The notes beneath the pieces were generated by a model. The model made no database searches, was not told where the DNA came from, and saw only the letters and a program-made list of their open reading frames with translations. A stretch of DNA of 64,000 nucleotides. Source: Aldehydirespirator sp965116195 (GTDB lineage Bacteria > Actinomycetota > Acidimicrobiia > Acidimicrobiales > Aldehydirespiratoraceae). This document shows positions 8,472-17,557 of this stretch, piece after piece (the stretch's first letter is position 1; each line of letters opens with the position of its first letter). The position numbers and the translations under genes are program-made. The stretch covers positions 2,852,001 to 2,916,000 of the forward strand of contig OZ220491.1 of the NCBI GenBank assembly GCA_965116195.1, written 5' to 3'.

Positions 8472-8580
8472 GGCTGTTGATCCAACCACTGATCGGGCGC
8501 GCCGATCTACTCGACGGATTGCTCAGGCCCACTTGATTGCCTGGCCGACTGAACGGTCGGTGCCGCTAGGCTCAACCCCG

Positions 8581-9840
8581 GTGTCGCTCGTCGTCGTTGG
8601 CTGCAATCACCGCTCCACCCCGTTGGAGGTGCTGGAACGCCTCGCCGTCGCGCCCGAGGACCTTCCCAAAGCACTGCATGAGGCCGCTTCGGCCGACAAC
8701 CTGAGCGAGGCAGTGGTGCTGTCAACCTGTGGCCGTGTCGAGGTCTACTCCTATGCCGAGCGGTTCCACGGCGGCTACGCAGACATCCGGGAGTTGCTGG
8801 CACGCCACTCGGGACTGCCTCCAGAGGTGGTCGCCGACGAACTCTACGCCTACCACGACACCGACACCGTGCGGCATCTGTTCAATGTCGCGGCCGGACT
8901 TGACTCGGTGGTGCTCGGCGAACATGAGATACTCGGTCAGATCAAGACGGCCTGGCTGACCGCCCGCAGCGAAGGCACGGTGGGCAATGCCCTGGAGCCG
9001 CTCTTCCGCCACGCTGTCGAAGCCGGCAAGCGGGCCCGTACAGCCACGTGCATTTCCCGAGGTGTCGCCTCACTCTCACACGCGGCCGTGGCCCTCGCAG
9101 CCGAACGACTCGGCAGCCTGAGAGAGCGCCGGATCCTGGTGCTGGGTGCTGGTGACATGGGCACAGGCATGTTGAAATCGCTGGCCGGATCAAGCCCCGC
9201 CGAGATAGTGGTGGCCAGCCGCACCCGGGCAAGAGCCGAGGCTGCGGCAGCAACCTGCTCGGGACAAGCGGTGTCACTGGATGCCCTGCATGAACGGTTG
9301 GTCAACGCCGATGTGCTTTTCGCCACCACAGGAGCCAGCAACATCATCGTTGAACACGCAGACCTGGATGCCGTGATGTCACAAAGAAACCAGGCACCAC
9401 TCCTGATCATCGACATCGCCGTACCGCGTGATGTTGACCCCACGGCAGGAGAGCTTCGGGGGATCACGCTGCTCAACATGGATGATGTCGGCGCTTTCGT
9501 TGAACAGGGCCGGATGAAACGCAGCCGAGAGGCCGACGCCGCCAAAGCCATAGTCGAAGAGGAGCTGGAGCGTTTTCAGGCATTCACCTCAGCTCGCGAA
9601 GTGGCACCACTCATCGCCGCACTCAGAGTCAGGGCGGACTGCATTTGCGCGCATGAAATTGAGCGCCACGAACCTCGCCTGCGTGGGCTGACCCCCGACC
9701 AGCGTGCAGCTGTGGAGTCGCTTCTGCACGGCACGGTCAACAAACTCCTGCACGAGCCGACGGTCAGGCTCAAAGATGCCTCCGGTCATGCCCGCGGCAA
9801 CCGCCTTGCAGAAGCTCTTCGCGATCTGTTTGATCTGTAA
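8581..9840 (+). CDS. hemA: Glutamyl-tRNA reductase
   Basis: HemA reduces glutamyl-tRNA to glutamate-1-semialdehyde, the first committed step of C5 heme synthesis. The GTG at 8581 gives 419 residues, normal for the family; a longer in-frame reading back to 7942 is low-complexity translation of the repeat arrays. VVGCNHRSTPLEVLERLAV, the active-site Cys in VVLSTCGRVEVY, DSVVLGEHEILGQIK and the NADPH loop VLGAGDMG are all present. The C-terminal dimerisation helices are complete. HemL, the enzyme it feeds, is encoded 4.3 kb downstream. Confidence 0.95.
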   Translation: MSLVVVGCNHRSTPLEVLERLAVAPEDLPKALHEAASADNLSEAVVLSTCGRVEVYSYAERFHGGYADIRELLARHSGLPPEVVADELYAYHDTDTVRHLFNVAAGLDSVVLGEHEILGQIKTAWLTARSEGTVGNALEPLFRHAVEAGKRARTATCISRGVASLSHAAVALAAERLGSLRERRILVLGAGDMGTGMLKSLAGSSPAEIVVASRTRARAEAAAATCSGQAVSLDALHERLVNADVLFATTGASNIIVEHADLDAVMSQRNQAPLLIIDIAVPRDVDPTAGELRGITLLNMDDVGAFVEQGRMKRSREADAAKAIVEEELERFQAFTSAREVAPLIAALRVRADCICAHEIERHEPRLRGLTPDQRAAVESLLHGTVNKLLHEPTVRLKDASGHARGNRLAEALRDLFDL

Positions 9841-10054
9841 TACGTCCGCGGCCACCACTACGGGGCTGGGTCTCCGGGCTTTCCTCTGGCACAGGCCTGT
9901 CAACAACACATCCGTCACGGTGTCAACCACCCGCCAACCGTGCAATCACAGCACGCTGACTGGACTCATCCAACCTCTCAAAACCTCAACAACGATCAAT
10001 GACGAATCCGACAACACGCAGCCACAACGTATTGGCTGAAATCATCCAACTGCT

Positions 10055-10954
10055 GTGATGTTGCGTGCTGCCACCCGTGGCAGTCCTTTGGCCCGCTGGC
10101 AGACCATCCATGTGAATGAACTGCTGTCCACGGCTTGCGGTGTCCAGACTGTGCCGGTCGTGGTGTCCACCGAGGGCGACCGCAGGGCCACAACTCCCAT
10201 CCATCGCATGGGCGGCAAGGGCGTGTTCGTCAAAGAAGTGCAGCAGGCGGTGCTGGACGGGCGAGCCGACATAGCCGTTCACTCAGCCAAGGACTTACCG
10301 TCGCAAAGCCCAGAGCAACTGACACTGGCCGCCGTGCCACTGCGGGGCGATCCTCGCGACGCTTTGGTGGGAGCGCGGCTCGCCGAACTGCGTCCGGGTG
10401 CGGAGGTTGCCACCGGCTCAGCCAGACGACGGGTGCAGTTGGCTGCGTTACGTCCTGACCTGGCATTTGTCGAGTTGCGCGGCAATATCGCAACCCGATT
10501 GGCGCAAGCCGGTGAACGTTCTGCCATTGTCATGGCAGCGGTGGCGCTGCAACGTTTGGGACTGGAGCCGGAGGTGCTTGACGTGCTGGATGCCGACACG
10601 ATGGTGCCTCAAGCCGGTCAGGGCGCTCTGGCCGTGGAGTGCCGTTGCGATGACGAGCGCACTCTGGAGGCGCTGTCAGCCATCAACCACGCAACAAGTC
10701 GCTTGGCTGTCAACGCTGAGCGGGCCTTTTTGGCCGAGTTGGGAGGCGACTGCAGTCTTCCAGCCGGCGCTCATGCCACGCTGACCGCCAGCGGTGGCCT
10801 ACGGTTGACAGGCCTGCTGGCAGCAGTCGAAGGTAGTCCGGTGCTGCGACATGTCGGCAACGGCACCAGCCCTGAAGCGCTTGGCCGCTCCGTCGCCCGA
10901 ACGCTGAAACACAAACTGAATGGTGAGACGAGCGCGGAGAGCATCCAACCATGA
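10055..10954 (+). CDS. hemC: Porphobilinogen deaminase (hydroxymethylbilane synthase)
   Basis: The 299-residue enzyme polymerises four porphobilinogens to hydroxymethylbilane. It shows RAATRGSPLARWQT, GDRR, GGKGVFVKEV, the catalytic Asp in AVHSAKDLP, TGSARRRVQL and ELRGNIATRL. LGGDCSLPAGAHA carries the Cys that holds the dipyrromethane cofactor. It begins GTG-ATG; either codon could start. HemD overlaps its stop by four bases (ATGA), so the two are coupled. Confidence 0.95.
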   Translation: MMLRAATRGSPLARWQTIHVNELLSTACGVQTVPVVVSTEGDRRATTPIHRMGGKGVFVKEVQQAVLDGRADIAVHSAKDLPSQSPEQLTLAAVPLRGDPRDALVGARLAELRPGAEVATGSARRRVQLAALRPDLAFVELRGNIATRLAQAGERSAIVMAAVALQRLGLEPEVLDVLDADTMVPQAGQGALAVECRCDDERTLEALSAINHATSRLAVNAERAFLAELGGDCSLPAGAHATLTASGGLRLTGLLAAVEGSPVLRHVGNGTSPEALGRSVARTLKHKLNGETSAESIQP

Positions 10955-11760
10955 GCCCGGAGAACCAGCAGAAATCTCAGGCACCGCTCACACCCAAGTC
11001 GCGTCCGCATGAACCCAAGCCTCTCGGCGGGTTGCGTATCGTGGTGTGCCGACCTCGCGACCAGGCCCGCTCGCTGAGCGATGCCTTGGCCTCCGCCGGG
11101 GCCGTGGTTGTGAACACGCCCGTTATCGCCATCACCGATCCCGAGGACGGAGGTGAAGGCCTGAAGGCCGCACTCGGCCATCTGGGGCCAGGCGACTGGC
11201 TGGTGGTGACCAGCCCCAACGGGGCATCGCGAGCGGCAGCCGCCGCCTCGCTGTCACCTGAGGTGCAGGTCGCTGCGATCGGCCCCGGGACAGCACTCGT
11301 GGCTGAGACAGTGGGGTTGAAAGTGAGCCTCGTGGCGCAGCGCTCAATCGCCGAGGGCTTGTTGGAGGAATTTCCGTCTCCCGGCTCCGATGCGGGGCTG
11401 GTGGTCTTGGCCCGTGCTGCCAAGGCTCGTTCCGTGCTGCCCGAGGGTCTGCGTGCTGCCGGCTGGGACGTGCTGGACGTGGCTGCTTATCGCAATATCG
11501 CGGTGCAACTTGATGATGTTCAACGCCGTGAGGCGGGTGCCGCCGACGGTGTCGTGTTCACATCATCATCAACAGTGGAGCGCTTGGTCGCCGAACTCGG
11601 TACCGACTCAATCCCGCCACTGGTGGTCTCAATCGGCCCCGCGACATCAGCCACAGCCAGAGAACACGGCCTTGATGTGACCGTGGAAGCCTCGGAGCAC
11701 ACCATCAAAGGATTGGTGTCAGCCCTCGCACATCACGCAACCTCATGGTCCAGCGAGTAA
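10951..11760 (+). CDS. hemD: Uroporphyrinogen-III synthase
   Basis: HemD cyclises hydroxymethylbilane to uroporphyrinogen III. The 269-residue protein begins with a roughly 25-residue charged extension, then the two-domain HemD pattern: LRIVVCRPRDQARSLSDAL, WLVVTSPNGASRA, VAAIGPGTA, and in the second half GVVFTSSSTVERLV and PLVVSIGPATSATA. HemD sequences vary widely, but position after hemC and the ATGA overlap settle the identity. Confidence 0.9.
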   Translation: MSPENQQKSQAPLTPKSRPHEPKPLGGLRIVVCRPRDQARSLSDALASAGAVVVNTPVIAITDPEDGGEGLKAALGHLGPGDWLVVTSPNGASRAAAAASLSPEVQVAAIGPGTALVAETVGLKVSLVAQRSIAEGLLEEFPSPGSDAGLVVLARAAKARSVLPEGLRAAGWDVLDVAAYRNIAVQLDDVQRREAGAADGVVFTSSSTVERLVAELGTDSIPPLVVSIGPATSATAREHGLDVTVEASEHTIKGLVSALAHHATSWSSE

Positions 11761-11859
11761 GCCCCAAACTTCAACCAGGTCAACGACGGTGGAGCCGCCG
11801 CCCGGGTTCCCGGGGGGATGTTTGGGACATCACGGTAAGGCTCAACTTCAAAACAGCAG

Positions 11860-12303
11860 TCAGTGAGCACTTGCCTGACCGCTCCAGCGCAGTTCCAAGC
11901 CGTTAGCTCCGATGACGTACAGGTACGGTCCTGGTTTTTTCGCACGTTGAACTATCCGATTCAGATGCATGTCGAATCTATCAGCCATCTGCTCTCCGGT
12001 TAGATTTGCGTTATTCAATGAGAACGTTCGAAGACTGGTCTGGGCCAGAGTTTCACTATGATCCCGAACAATTGAGTAGTCCTTCGTGAGAGCTACCCAA
12101 CCTTCGGCATCTGCGCGGAGGATCCAATCGTCATCGGCTACCTGTTCGTCCTCGTTGTTGGGGTACACATCGGCCATGGCCAGCACTTCATACCCCCGTT
12201 GTTGGATCGCCTCAGCAACAACGTAACGTCCCAGAGCACGATCAAGAAAAAAGGTTGGCCCTGCCGGTTCAGGCCGCCTGCTGTAACGGCCAGATGGCAT
12301 CAA
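11860..12303 (-). CDS. PIN-like toxin, VapC45 type
   Basis: The 147-residue protein lies downstream of, and overlaps, the antitoxin gene on the minus strand, converging on hemD. TFFLDRALGRYVVAEAI, then DDDWILRADAEGWVALTKD, resembles the PIN-like family that includes mycobacterial VapC45; acidic residues in FFLD, the DEQVADDDW stretch and TKD would bind the metal. The annotated ATG lies inside the antitoxin gene; a start closer to TFFLD is possible. The pair is less GC-rich than the heme genes on either side. Confidence 0.75.
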   Translation of the reverse strand: MMPSGRYSRRPEPAGPTFFLDRALGRYVVAEAIQQRGYEVLAMADVYPNNEDEQVADDDWILRADAEGWVALTKDYSIVRDHSETLAQTSLRTFSLNNANLTGEQMADRFDMHLNRIVQRAKKPGPYLYVIGANGLELRWSGQASAH

Positions 12304-12976
12304 TCGCTTCGGTTATATCTTTACTTGGAACACCATAATCATGCGCCACAGATGCGACCGGCTCACCTGCCATGATGCGCGAGCGCACAGCTGAAAGCGG
12401 CGCTCCCCCGTTGACAAAAATGGGATTGCCACCCTGCACTCTGGGTCTGACACGAAGTAATGGCCGCTCGGTTACCGGAAGGATCAGAGCATTGGCCCAC
12501 AAATCCTCAAAAGAAATGAGTTTCAGATACCGAGTTATGAGATCGTGAAAGACACGCTGACCGGAACGTACAACTGTCAAATGTTCGAGTTCGCTGTCGC
12601 CAGAACTGCGAGCGTAGTCATAGAGAACTTCGGCACCGTCGCTGTAGAGATGACGACTGGCGAGGGCGTGTTCCAGTTCACCCTTTGCAGCAAGTACTTC
12701 CAAGGCCAGGCAAATTCTCTGCATGGAGAGACCGGTCTGTCGAAACGCCTGCACCACAGCCGCCTCAACCAGTCCGACAAAAGGAACGCGACGACGGTCA
12801 CCCGGAATCGGTCCCAAGGCAGTGATCACCGGACCTTTGTCAACCACCAGCCCCGTTGGAAGGCGACGCTCGTAGCCCTGCGCCCAGGTGCCCAGAGTTG
12901 ATGGAGGCATACCCACGAACCGGGCTGCTTCGGCGACGGTGTACAACCGACGAACAAACCGCTCATCATCTTTCAC
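12269..12976 (-). CDS. DUF433 antitoxin with MerR-like HTH, VapB45 type
   Basis: The 235-residue protein begins with a helix-turn-helix (RLYTVAEAARFVGMPPSTL) and ends in a DUF433 domain (NPIFVNGGAPLSAVRSRI, then VASVAHDYGVPSKDITEAI). This is the architecture of the antitoxin paired with VapC45-like toxins. It is transcribed divergently from hemB, sharing the 82-bp gap between them, and probably represses its own operon. With the toxin it forms a compact module inserted between hemD and hemB. Confidence 0.8.
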   Translation of the reverse strand: MKDDERFVRRLYTVAEAARFVGMPPSTLGTWAQGYERRLPTGLVVDKGPVITALGPIPGDRRRVPFVGLVEAAVVQAFRQTGLSMQRICLALEVLAAKGELEHALASRHLYSDGAEVLYDYARSSGDSELEHLTVVRSGQRVFHDLITRYLKLISFEDLWANALILPVTERPLLRVRPRVQGGNPIFVNGGAPLSAVRSRIMAGEPVASVAHDYGVPSKDITEAIDAIWPLQQAA

Positions 12977-13058
12977 GATGCCTCCTCCCAGAGCACTTAC
13001 AGAGCAAGCCTACGATGCTGAGAGGGGTACCGGGTGGGTGCTGGGTAGCCTCGTTGGG

Positions 13059-14039
13059 GTGAACTTCCCGCAGCGGCGACTGCGACGACTGCGCCGGACA
13101 CCGGCCCTGCGCCGCCTTGTGGCCGAGAACCGGCTTCATCCCGGCGATCTTGTTGCTCCGCTGTTCGTGCGTGAGGGCATTGATGACCCACAGCCGATCA
13201 CCTCCATGCCGGGTCAGTACCAGCACACCCGGCGGTCGCTGCGAGCCGAAGCAGCCGAGCTGCACTCGCTCGGGGTCACGGCTCTGGTGCTCTTCGGGGT
13301 GCCCGAGCACAAGGATGCCACCGGAACCGAGGCCTGGAACCCCGACGGGACAGTGCAACTCGCTCTCGCTGACCTGCGTGCCGACTTCGGCGATGACATC
13401 GTGCTGATCGCGGACTTGTGCATGGACGAGTACACCGACCACGGACACTGCGGAATACTGGACGCTCGCGGCAACGTGGACAACGACTCGACGCTTGAGG
13501 TCTACGCCCGTATCGCGCAGGCCCAGGCCACAGCGGGCGTTGACATGGTGGCGCCCTCGGGGATGATGGACGGCCAGGTCGGGGCCATCCGAGCCGCCCT
13601 TGACAGCACCGGCCATGAGCAGGTGGCGATCCTTGCCTACTCGGCCAAATACGCCACCGCGCTCTACGGCCCCTTCCGCGACGCGGTGGATGTCACGATT
13701 GCCGGTGGCGGCGACCGTCGCACCTACCAACAAGACGTTGTCAACGCACGAGAGTCGCTGGAGGAGATCCGCGCCGACCTGGCCGAAGGTGCCGACATGG
13801 TGATGGTCAAACCCGCCATGGCGTACCTGGACGTGATCTCTGCGGCTCGACGCGCTTTTGATGTGCCATTGGCGGCTTACCACGTCTCGGGCGAGTATTC
13901 AATGGTGTGCGCGGCAGCCGAGAAGGGCTGGCTGGAGATGGACGCGGTGGCATTTGAGCATGTCAGCGCCATCCGCCGTGCCGGTGCTGATGTGGTGCTC
14001 ACCTACTTCGCCCGCCGACTGGCCGAGGCGATGCAATGA
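13059..14039 (+). CDS. hemB: Delta-aminolevulinic acid dehydratase (porphobilinogen synthase)
   Basis: HemB joins two aminolevulinates into porphobilinogen. The GTG at 13059 gives 326 residues beginning VNFPQRRLRRLRRTPALRRL, the usual actinobacterial N-terminus; the longer frame from 12888 would run into the divergent antitoxin gene. Schiff-base Lys regions are ILAYSAKYATALYGPFRDA and MVMVKPAMAYLD. The metal site reads DLCMDEYTDHGHCG, with two of the three Zn-ligand Cys, as I recall for other actinobacterial HemB. The stop overlaps the ATG of a duplicated hemL leader. Confidence 0.95.
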   Translation: MNFPQRRLRRLRRTPALRRLVAENRLHPGDLVAPLFVREGIDDPQPITSMPGQYQHTRRSLRAEAAELHSLGVTALVLFGVPEHKDATGTEAWNPDGTVQLALADLRADFGDDIVLIADLCMDEYTDHGHCGILDARGNVDNDSTLEVYARIAQAQATAGVDMVAPSGMMDGQVGAIRAALDSTGHEQVAILAYSAKYATALYGPFRDAVDVTIAGGGDRRTYQQDVVNARESLEEIRADLAEGADMVMVKPAMAYLDVISAARRAFDVPLAAYHVSGEYSMVCAAAEKGWLEMDAVAFEHVSAIRRAGADVVLTYFARRLAEAMQ

Positions 14040-14136
14040 ACCCTCAGGCTCACCTTGACAATGAGCTCAAATCGGCGAGACCCTGCTCTTTGCCGGGCAG
14101 GATGCAATGAACCCTCAGGCTCACCTTGACAATGAG
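14030..14136. repeat. 36-bp direct repeat at the hemB-hemL junction
   Basis: Bases 14030-14065 (the end of hemB plus a copy of the first hemL codons) recur exactly at 14101-14136, offset 71. The duplication leaves an extra copy of the hemL start between the two genes. Confidence 0.95.
14036..14110 (+). other. 24-codon leader ORF copied from the start of hemL
   Basis: The first repeat copy contains ATG plus the first ten hemL codons, then runs 14 codons in new sequence to a TGA overlapping the true hemL ATG (ATGA). The upstream end also overlaps the hemB stop as ATGA. The arrangement could couple hemB translation to hemL through a short leader peptide, or be a neutral scar. There is no evidence that the peptide itself has a function. 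Confidence 0.5.
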
Positions 14137-15402
14137 GCCTGGTTCGAGCGGGCACAACGGGTGATCCCCGGAGGTGTCAACTCGCCGGTGCGGGCCTTCA
14201 GGTCAGTCGGCGGCACTCCCTACTTTGTGGCTCAGGCATCCGGTCCGTTCGTGTTTGATGTGCAGGGACGACGCTACATCGACTATGTCCAGAGCTACGG
14301 GCCGGGTATCTGCGGTCACGCGCATCCCGCCGTGGTCGAGGCGGTGCAACAGGCCGCAGCCCGCGGCACCAGTTACGGCGCGCCCACCCGCAACGAAGTG
14401 CTCATTGCCGAGGAAATGTGTGCCCGTGTCGGCGGGCTGGAAATGGTGCGGCTCACCAGCAGCGGCACCGAGGCCGTGATGTCAGCAGTGCGGTTGGCGC
14501 GGGGTGTCACCGGCCGCGCCCGTGTGGTCAAGTTCGCGGGTTGCTATCACGGCCACATCGACTCCCTGCTCGTGGCCGGCGGGTCAGGCGTGGCACAACA
14601 GGGCCTGGCCGACTCAGAAGGTGTGACCACGGGAGCCGTGGCCGACACCATCGTGGCACCCTACAACATCGTTCCCGAACTCGATGAGCACGTGGCGGTC
14701 GTCTGTGTGGAGCCGGTGGCTGCCAACATGGGTTTGATCGCGCCTCAGCCGGGCTTCCTTGAAGGTTTGCGCACGGCCTGTGACCAGGTCGGTGCCTTGT
14801 TGCTGTTTGACGAGGTGATCACGGGCTTTCGGCTGTGCCGGGGCGGAGCGGCGCAATGGCACGACGTGCAACCTGACATCTGGTGCTTTGGCAAGGTGAT
14901 CGGCGGGGGGCTGCCGGTGGGTGCGTTCGGGGCTTCCACCAAGATCATGTCGGGCCTTGCGCCCCTCGGCGGGGTCTATCAGGCAGGCACTCTTTCGGGC
15001 AATCCGCTGGCCACGGCTGCCGGGTTGGCAACTCTTGAGTTGCTCAACGACGACGCCTATCGGCAACTGGAGGACATCGCTGCGAGCCTGCAACAGGGTT
15101 TGGAGCAGGCCATGGCCGCGGCTGGTGTTGCTGCTGTGGTGCCACGGGTGGGGCCGCTGTTGGGTTTGTTTTTCACGGATGCGGCCCCGGTGAATTTTGA
15201 CGATGCCCGCAAGGCTGCCGACAACGGCATGTACGCCCGCTTCTTCCACGGGATGCTGCGGCGTGGGGTGGCTTTTGCCCCCGGTGCCTACGAGGCCGTC
15301 TTCTGTTCCCTGGCCCACACGGAGGCCGAGATAGAGGCCACCGTCGCAGCCGCCGCCGAGGTCGCCGAGGAACTCAGCGTCTTTGAGCCTGTCGGCCTCT
15401 GA
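14107..15402 (+). CDS. hemL: Glutamate-1-semialdehyde 2,1-aminomutase
   Basis: This PLP enzyme converts glutamate-1-semialdehyde to 5-aminolevulinate, completing the C5 route begun by HemA. The 431 residues show VIPGGVNSPVRAFRSVGG, SYGPGICGHAHPAVVEA, TSSGTEAVMSAVRLARG, FDEVITGFR and the PLP Lys in WCFGKVIGGGLPVGAFG. Length and motifs are normal. An upstream ATG at 14036 with the same first codons is a duplicate and leads to an early stop. Confidence 0.95.
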   Translation: MNPQAHLDNEAWFERAQRVIPGGVNSPVRAFRSVGGTPYFVAQASGPFVFDVQGRRYIDYVQSYGPGICGHAHPAVVEAVQQAAARGTSYGAPTRNEVLIAEEMCARVGGLEMVRLTSSGTEAVMSAVRLARGVTGRARVVKFAGCYHGHIDSLLVAGGSGVAQQGLADSEGVTTGAVADTIVAPYNIVPELDEHVAVVCVEPVAANMGLIAPQPGFLEGLRTACDQVGALLLFDEVITGFRLCRGGAAQWHDVQPDIWCFGKVIGGGLPVGAFGASTKIMSGLAPLGGVYQAGTLSGNPLATAAGLATLELLNDDAYRQLEDIAASLQQGLEQAMAAAGVAAVVPRVGPLLGLFFTDAAPVNFDDARKAADNGMYARFFHGMLRRGVAFAPGAYEAVFCSLAHTEAEIEATVAAAAEVAEELSVFEPVGL

Positions 15403-15704
15403 GTTATCGCAGGATCATGGATCAGTCCAGTGCTGGATCAGTCCGGTGCTGGCCGCGACAACTTCAGCGATTGACCGTATGCGATCGGGCTATCTTGATG
15501 CCACCGCTAGCTTGGACAGTGGCCCTCTGATGGCAGACGAAGCGGCAGTAAAGACTTCAGCGCTCTCGCCAACTCGATACCACTACGAACACGGACAGCT
15601 AGCGTGCCTGATGTGAACACCAAGCAGGGAAGCCAACCAAGCGGTCGAGCGAGCCATACACCGCATCAGAACATCCCCGTTGCGAACACTTCCCAGGGGA
15701 TTCA
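15403..15704. other. Gene-free interval between hemL and the YceI gene
   Basis: About 300 bases with no frame of coding character. The only structure is a 16-bp unit (GGATCAGTCCAGTGCT and a near copy) in tandem at about 15419-15450. No convincing terminator was seen. Confidence 0.6.
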
Positions 15705-16709
15705 GTGCGCATGAGAAAACGCATCAAGCTCATAGTCGGACTGGTCGTCGGTGTCGTGGTGGTGGCTGTGGCAGCAGTCGTGGTGTTGATCCTGACGCGT
15801 GACGACGCCCCCGAAGCGGTGGATCTGGAGTCAACGGTCGCCCGGCTTGCAGCCGACGGTGCCGATGAAGAGGAGGGAACCTCCTCAGCCAGCGAGGGCA
15901 GCGATAGCAACGAATCAGGCACCTCGGCTAACACCGGAGACGCAGCTGCCGACGAGACGGGTGCAAATCCCCCTGACACGGCAACTGAACCAACAGCCAA
16001 CGACAACGACGTGACCGATGCCACCGACAACGGCGAAGCTGGCCTGAACACAGGTGCTGAAAACGGCGAGACCGGGGTAACTGACGCTGCCACCGACAAC
16101 GACACTGACAGGGCCTACGCAGAGCCGATGGATGATGCCACGAACAGCCTCGCCGGGGTGTGGACTGTGGAGAGAGCCGAGGGTGAGGCCGACCTGCTCG
16201 GCGAGCCGGTGGTTAGTTTCGCCGGGTTCCGGGTGGACGAGGTGCTCGGTGGCGGGATCGGTGACTTCACCGCCGTGGGCCGCACCGCCGACGTGTCTGG
16301 ATCGCTTGAGTTGACCGACACGGCGCTGGTGGCCGCAACCGTGGAGGTGCAGATGGCCACGCTGCGCACCGACAACGGCAGCCGTGACGGCAGGATCCGC
16401 CAGACCCTCAACACCAGCGAGTTCCCGCTGGGCGTGTTCACTCTGGTGGAACCACTGGAACTGCCAACCGGAGCAGCCGAGGGCGAACCGTTCTCGGGAT
16501 CAGCCGTGGGTGACCTCACGATCAAAGGCGTAACGAACCGGGTCGTCTTCGACTTGGAGGCCCAGCTGCTTGACGACAAGATCGTGGCAGTCGGGTCCAG
16601 CGAGGTGCTCTTCAGCGACTACGGCATAACCGCTCCCAGCGCCCCCATCGTCGTCTCAGTAGAGGACCAAGGCATCATGGAGTTCCAGTTGATCTTCACC
16701 GCAAGTTAG
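15705..16709 (+). CDS. Membrane-anchored YceI-domain protein
   Basis: The 334-residue protein has an N-terminal anchor (KRIKLIVGLVV onward, residues 6-31), then about 120 residues of acidic Asn/Asp/Glu/Thr linker, then a C-terminal YceI-like beta-barrel (about 150-334: LAGVWTV, VGRTADVSGSLELT, GDLTIKGVTNRVVFDL). YceI proteins are lipocalin-like and bind isoprenoids or other hydrophobic ligands. The long acidic spacer would hold the barrel away from the membrane. GTG 15705 or ATG 15711 may start it. No operon partner is visible. Confidence 0.8.
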   Translation: MRMRKRIKLIVGLVVGVVVVAVAAVVVLILTRDDAPEAVDLESTVARLAADGADEEEGTSSASEGSDSNESGTSANTGDAAADETGANPPDTATEPTANDNDVTDATDNGEAGLNTGAENGETGVTDAATDNDTDRAYAEPMDDATNSLAGVWTVERAEGEADLLGEPVVSFAGFRVDEVLGGGIGDFTAVGRTADVSGSLELTDTALVAATVEVQMATLRTDNGSRDGRIRQTLNTSEFPLGVFTLVEPLELPTGAAEGEPFSGSAVGDLTIKGVTNRVVFDLEAQLLDDKIVAVGSSEVLFSDYGITAPSAPIVVSVEDQGIMEFQLIFTAS

Positions 16710-16852
16710 TTGACAGGGCAGATCGAACTGTCGGGTCAGCACCACGGGCGAACGCGTACTCCCTGCAGCGGGATCAAGGCACCACCCGAACCCCACAACG
16801 ACCTATACATCAATACAACTGAGCCCACGAGCAGCTGACCTTCCCAACCCAG

Positions 16853-16881
16853 TTGACAACTTCACCGTTTTGGTGTAGGTT
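16853..16881 (+). promoter_or_regulatory. Promoter of the secreted-protein/partner locus
   Basis: A perfect TTGACA (16853-16858), 17-base spacer and TAGGTT (16876-16881) lie about 40 bases before the start of the secreted-protein gene. The same element, TTGACA-N17-TACGCT, is preserved at 20373-20401 in the partial copy of the locus, which supports function. Confidence 0.65.
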
Positions 16882-16923
16882 AGTGATAGCGACACTGACC
16901 TGCCCGTAGAAAGGAGCAGCAAG

Positions 16924-17553
16924 ATGCGCAATATAAGGTTCTCAGCGGTCGTGGTGGTCTTGTCGTTGACGATGACTGCAATGGTCCCCGCCACTACGAC
17001 AGCAGACTCCGGTACTTCGTCGCAGAAGGTATCCCAGCCTGTAGAGACACCACAGGGCCAAAATCCCGATGATGTTCTCGGCCGCTACGGCGTGATGTCC
17101 GACACCGCAGTGTCGGGGGCGATTGCGGCTGATCAGTCGTCCGGGATGACAGCTAGAGGGCGTTGTGATCACATAGGTAACAGTGACTCGCCCCATCGTT
17201 CGACCCGCGATTATCAGAATTATGATGTTTCAGTGCACGGTTGGTGGGAACGGACCGGAGGGGATTGCCCAGAAAAGGCATTGGTTTGGGTAGAATTACA
17301 AGGTTGGTATTGTATTACGTATACTGATATGAGTCGCTCCTGTTACTGGAGAACTGTCAACCGCTCCACCACTGATCTTGTCCGTGAGAATGGCCGTTCA
17401 GGCCATTGGGCGAACGCCCGCAAGGCGTGCCGTTCGAACTCGAGTACCGTCGCATTCAGGGCGATCGTTGATGTTGATATACCTGGCGAGAGCGACCCCG
17501 CCACAAAGTTCATAAGTGATCCCGTGAGAGTGTATTGTTATCCTAAAGACTGA
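16924..17553 (+). CDS. Secreted cysteine-rich protein of unknown function
   Basis: The ATG follows AAAGGAG at 7-base spacing. Residues 1-27 form a signal peptide (hydrophobic VVVVLSLTMTAMVPA). The mature part (about 180 residues) holds six cysteines, consistent with three disulfides, and Trp/Tyr-rich segments such as VSVHGWWERTGGDCP and LQGWYCITY. I do not recognise a named family. The stop is four bases before the start of the next gene, so the two form an operon. In the partial copy of the locus only the first and last codons survive (20444-20533). A secreted effector with a cytosolic partner is one possible reading. Confidence 0.7.
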   Translation: MRNIRFSAVVVVLSLTMTAMVPATTTADSGTSSQKVSQPVETPQGQNPDDVLGRYGVMSDTAVSGAIAADQSSGMTARGRCDHIGNSDSPHRSTRDYQNYDVSVHGWWERTGGDCPEKALVWVELQGWYCITYTDMSRSCYWRTVNRSTTDLVRENGRSGHWANARKACRSNSSTVAFRAIVDVDIPGESDPATKFISDPVRVYCYPKD

Positions 17554-17557
17554 GGTT

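Noticed and set aside
7942..8580. A 213-codon N-terminal extension of HemA
   Set aside because: It is translation of the 19-bp and 37-bp arrays and passes through the small membrane ORF; the GTG at 8581 gives the normal family length and N-terminus.
11795..11830. Terminator between the convergent hemD and PIN-toxin genes
   Set aside because: CCCGGG-TT-CCCGGG is palindromic but short and has no T-run; not convincing.
13429..13455. Unusual HemB metal site with only two of three cysteines
   Set aside because: As I recall, other actinobacterial HemB proteins carry the same pattern, so it is probably ordinary for the lineage.
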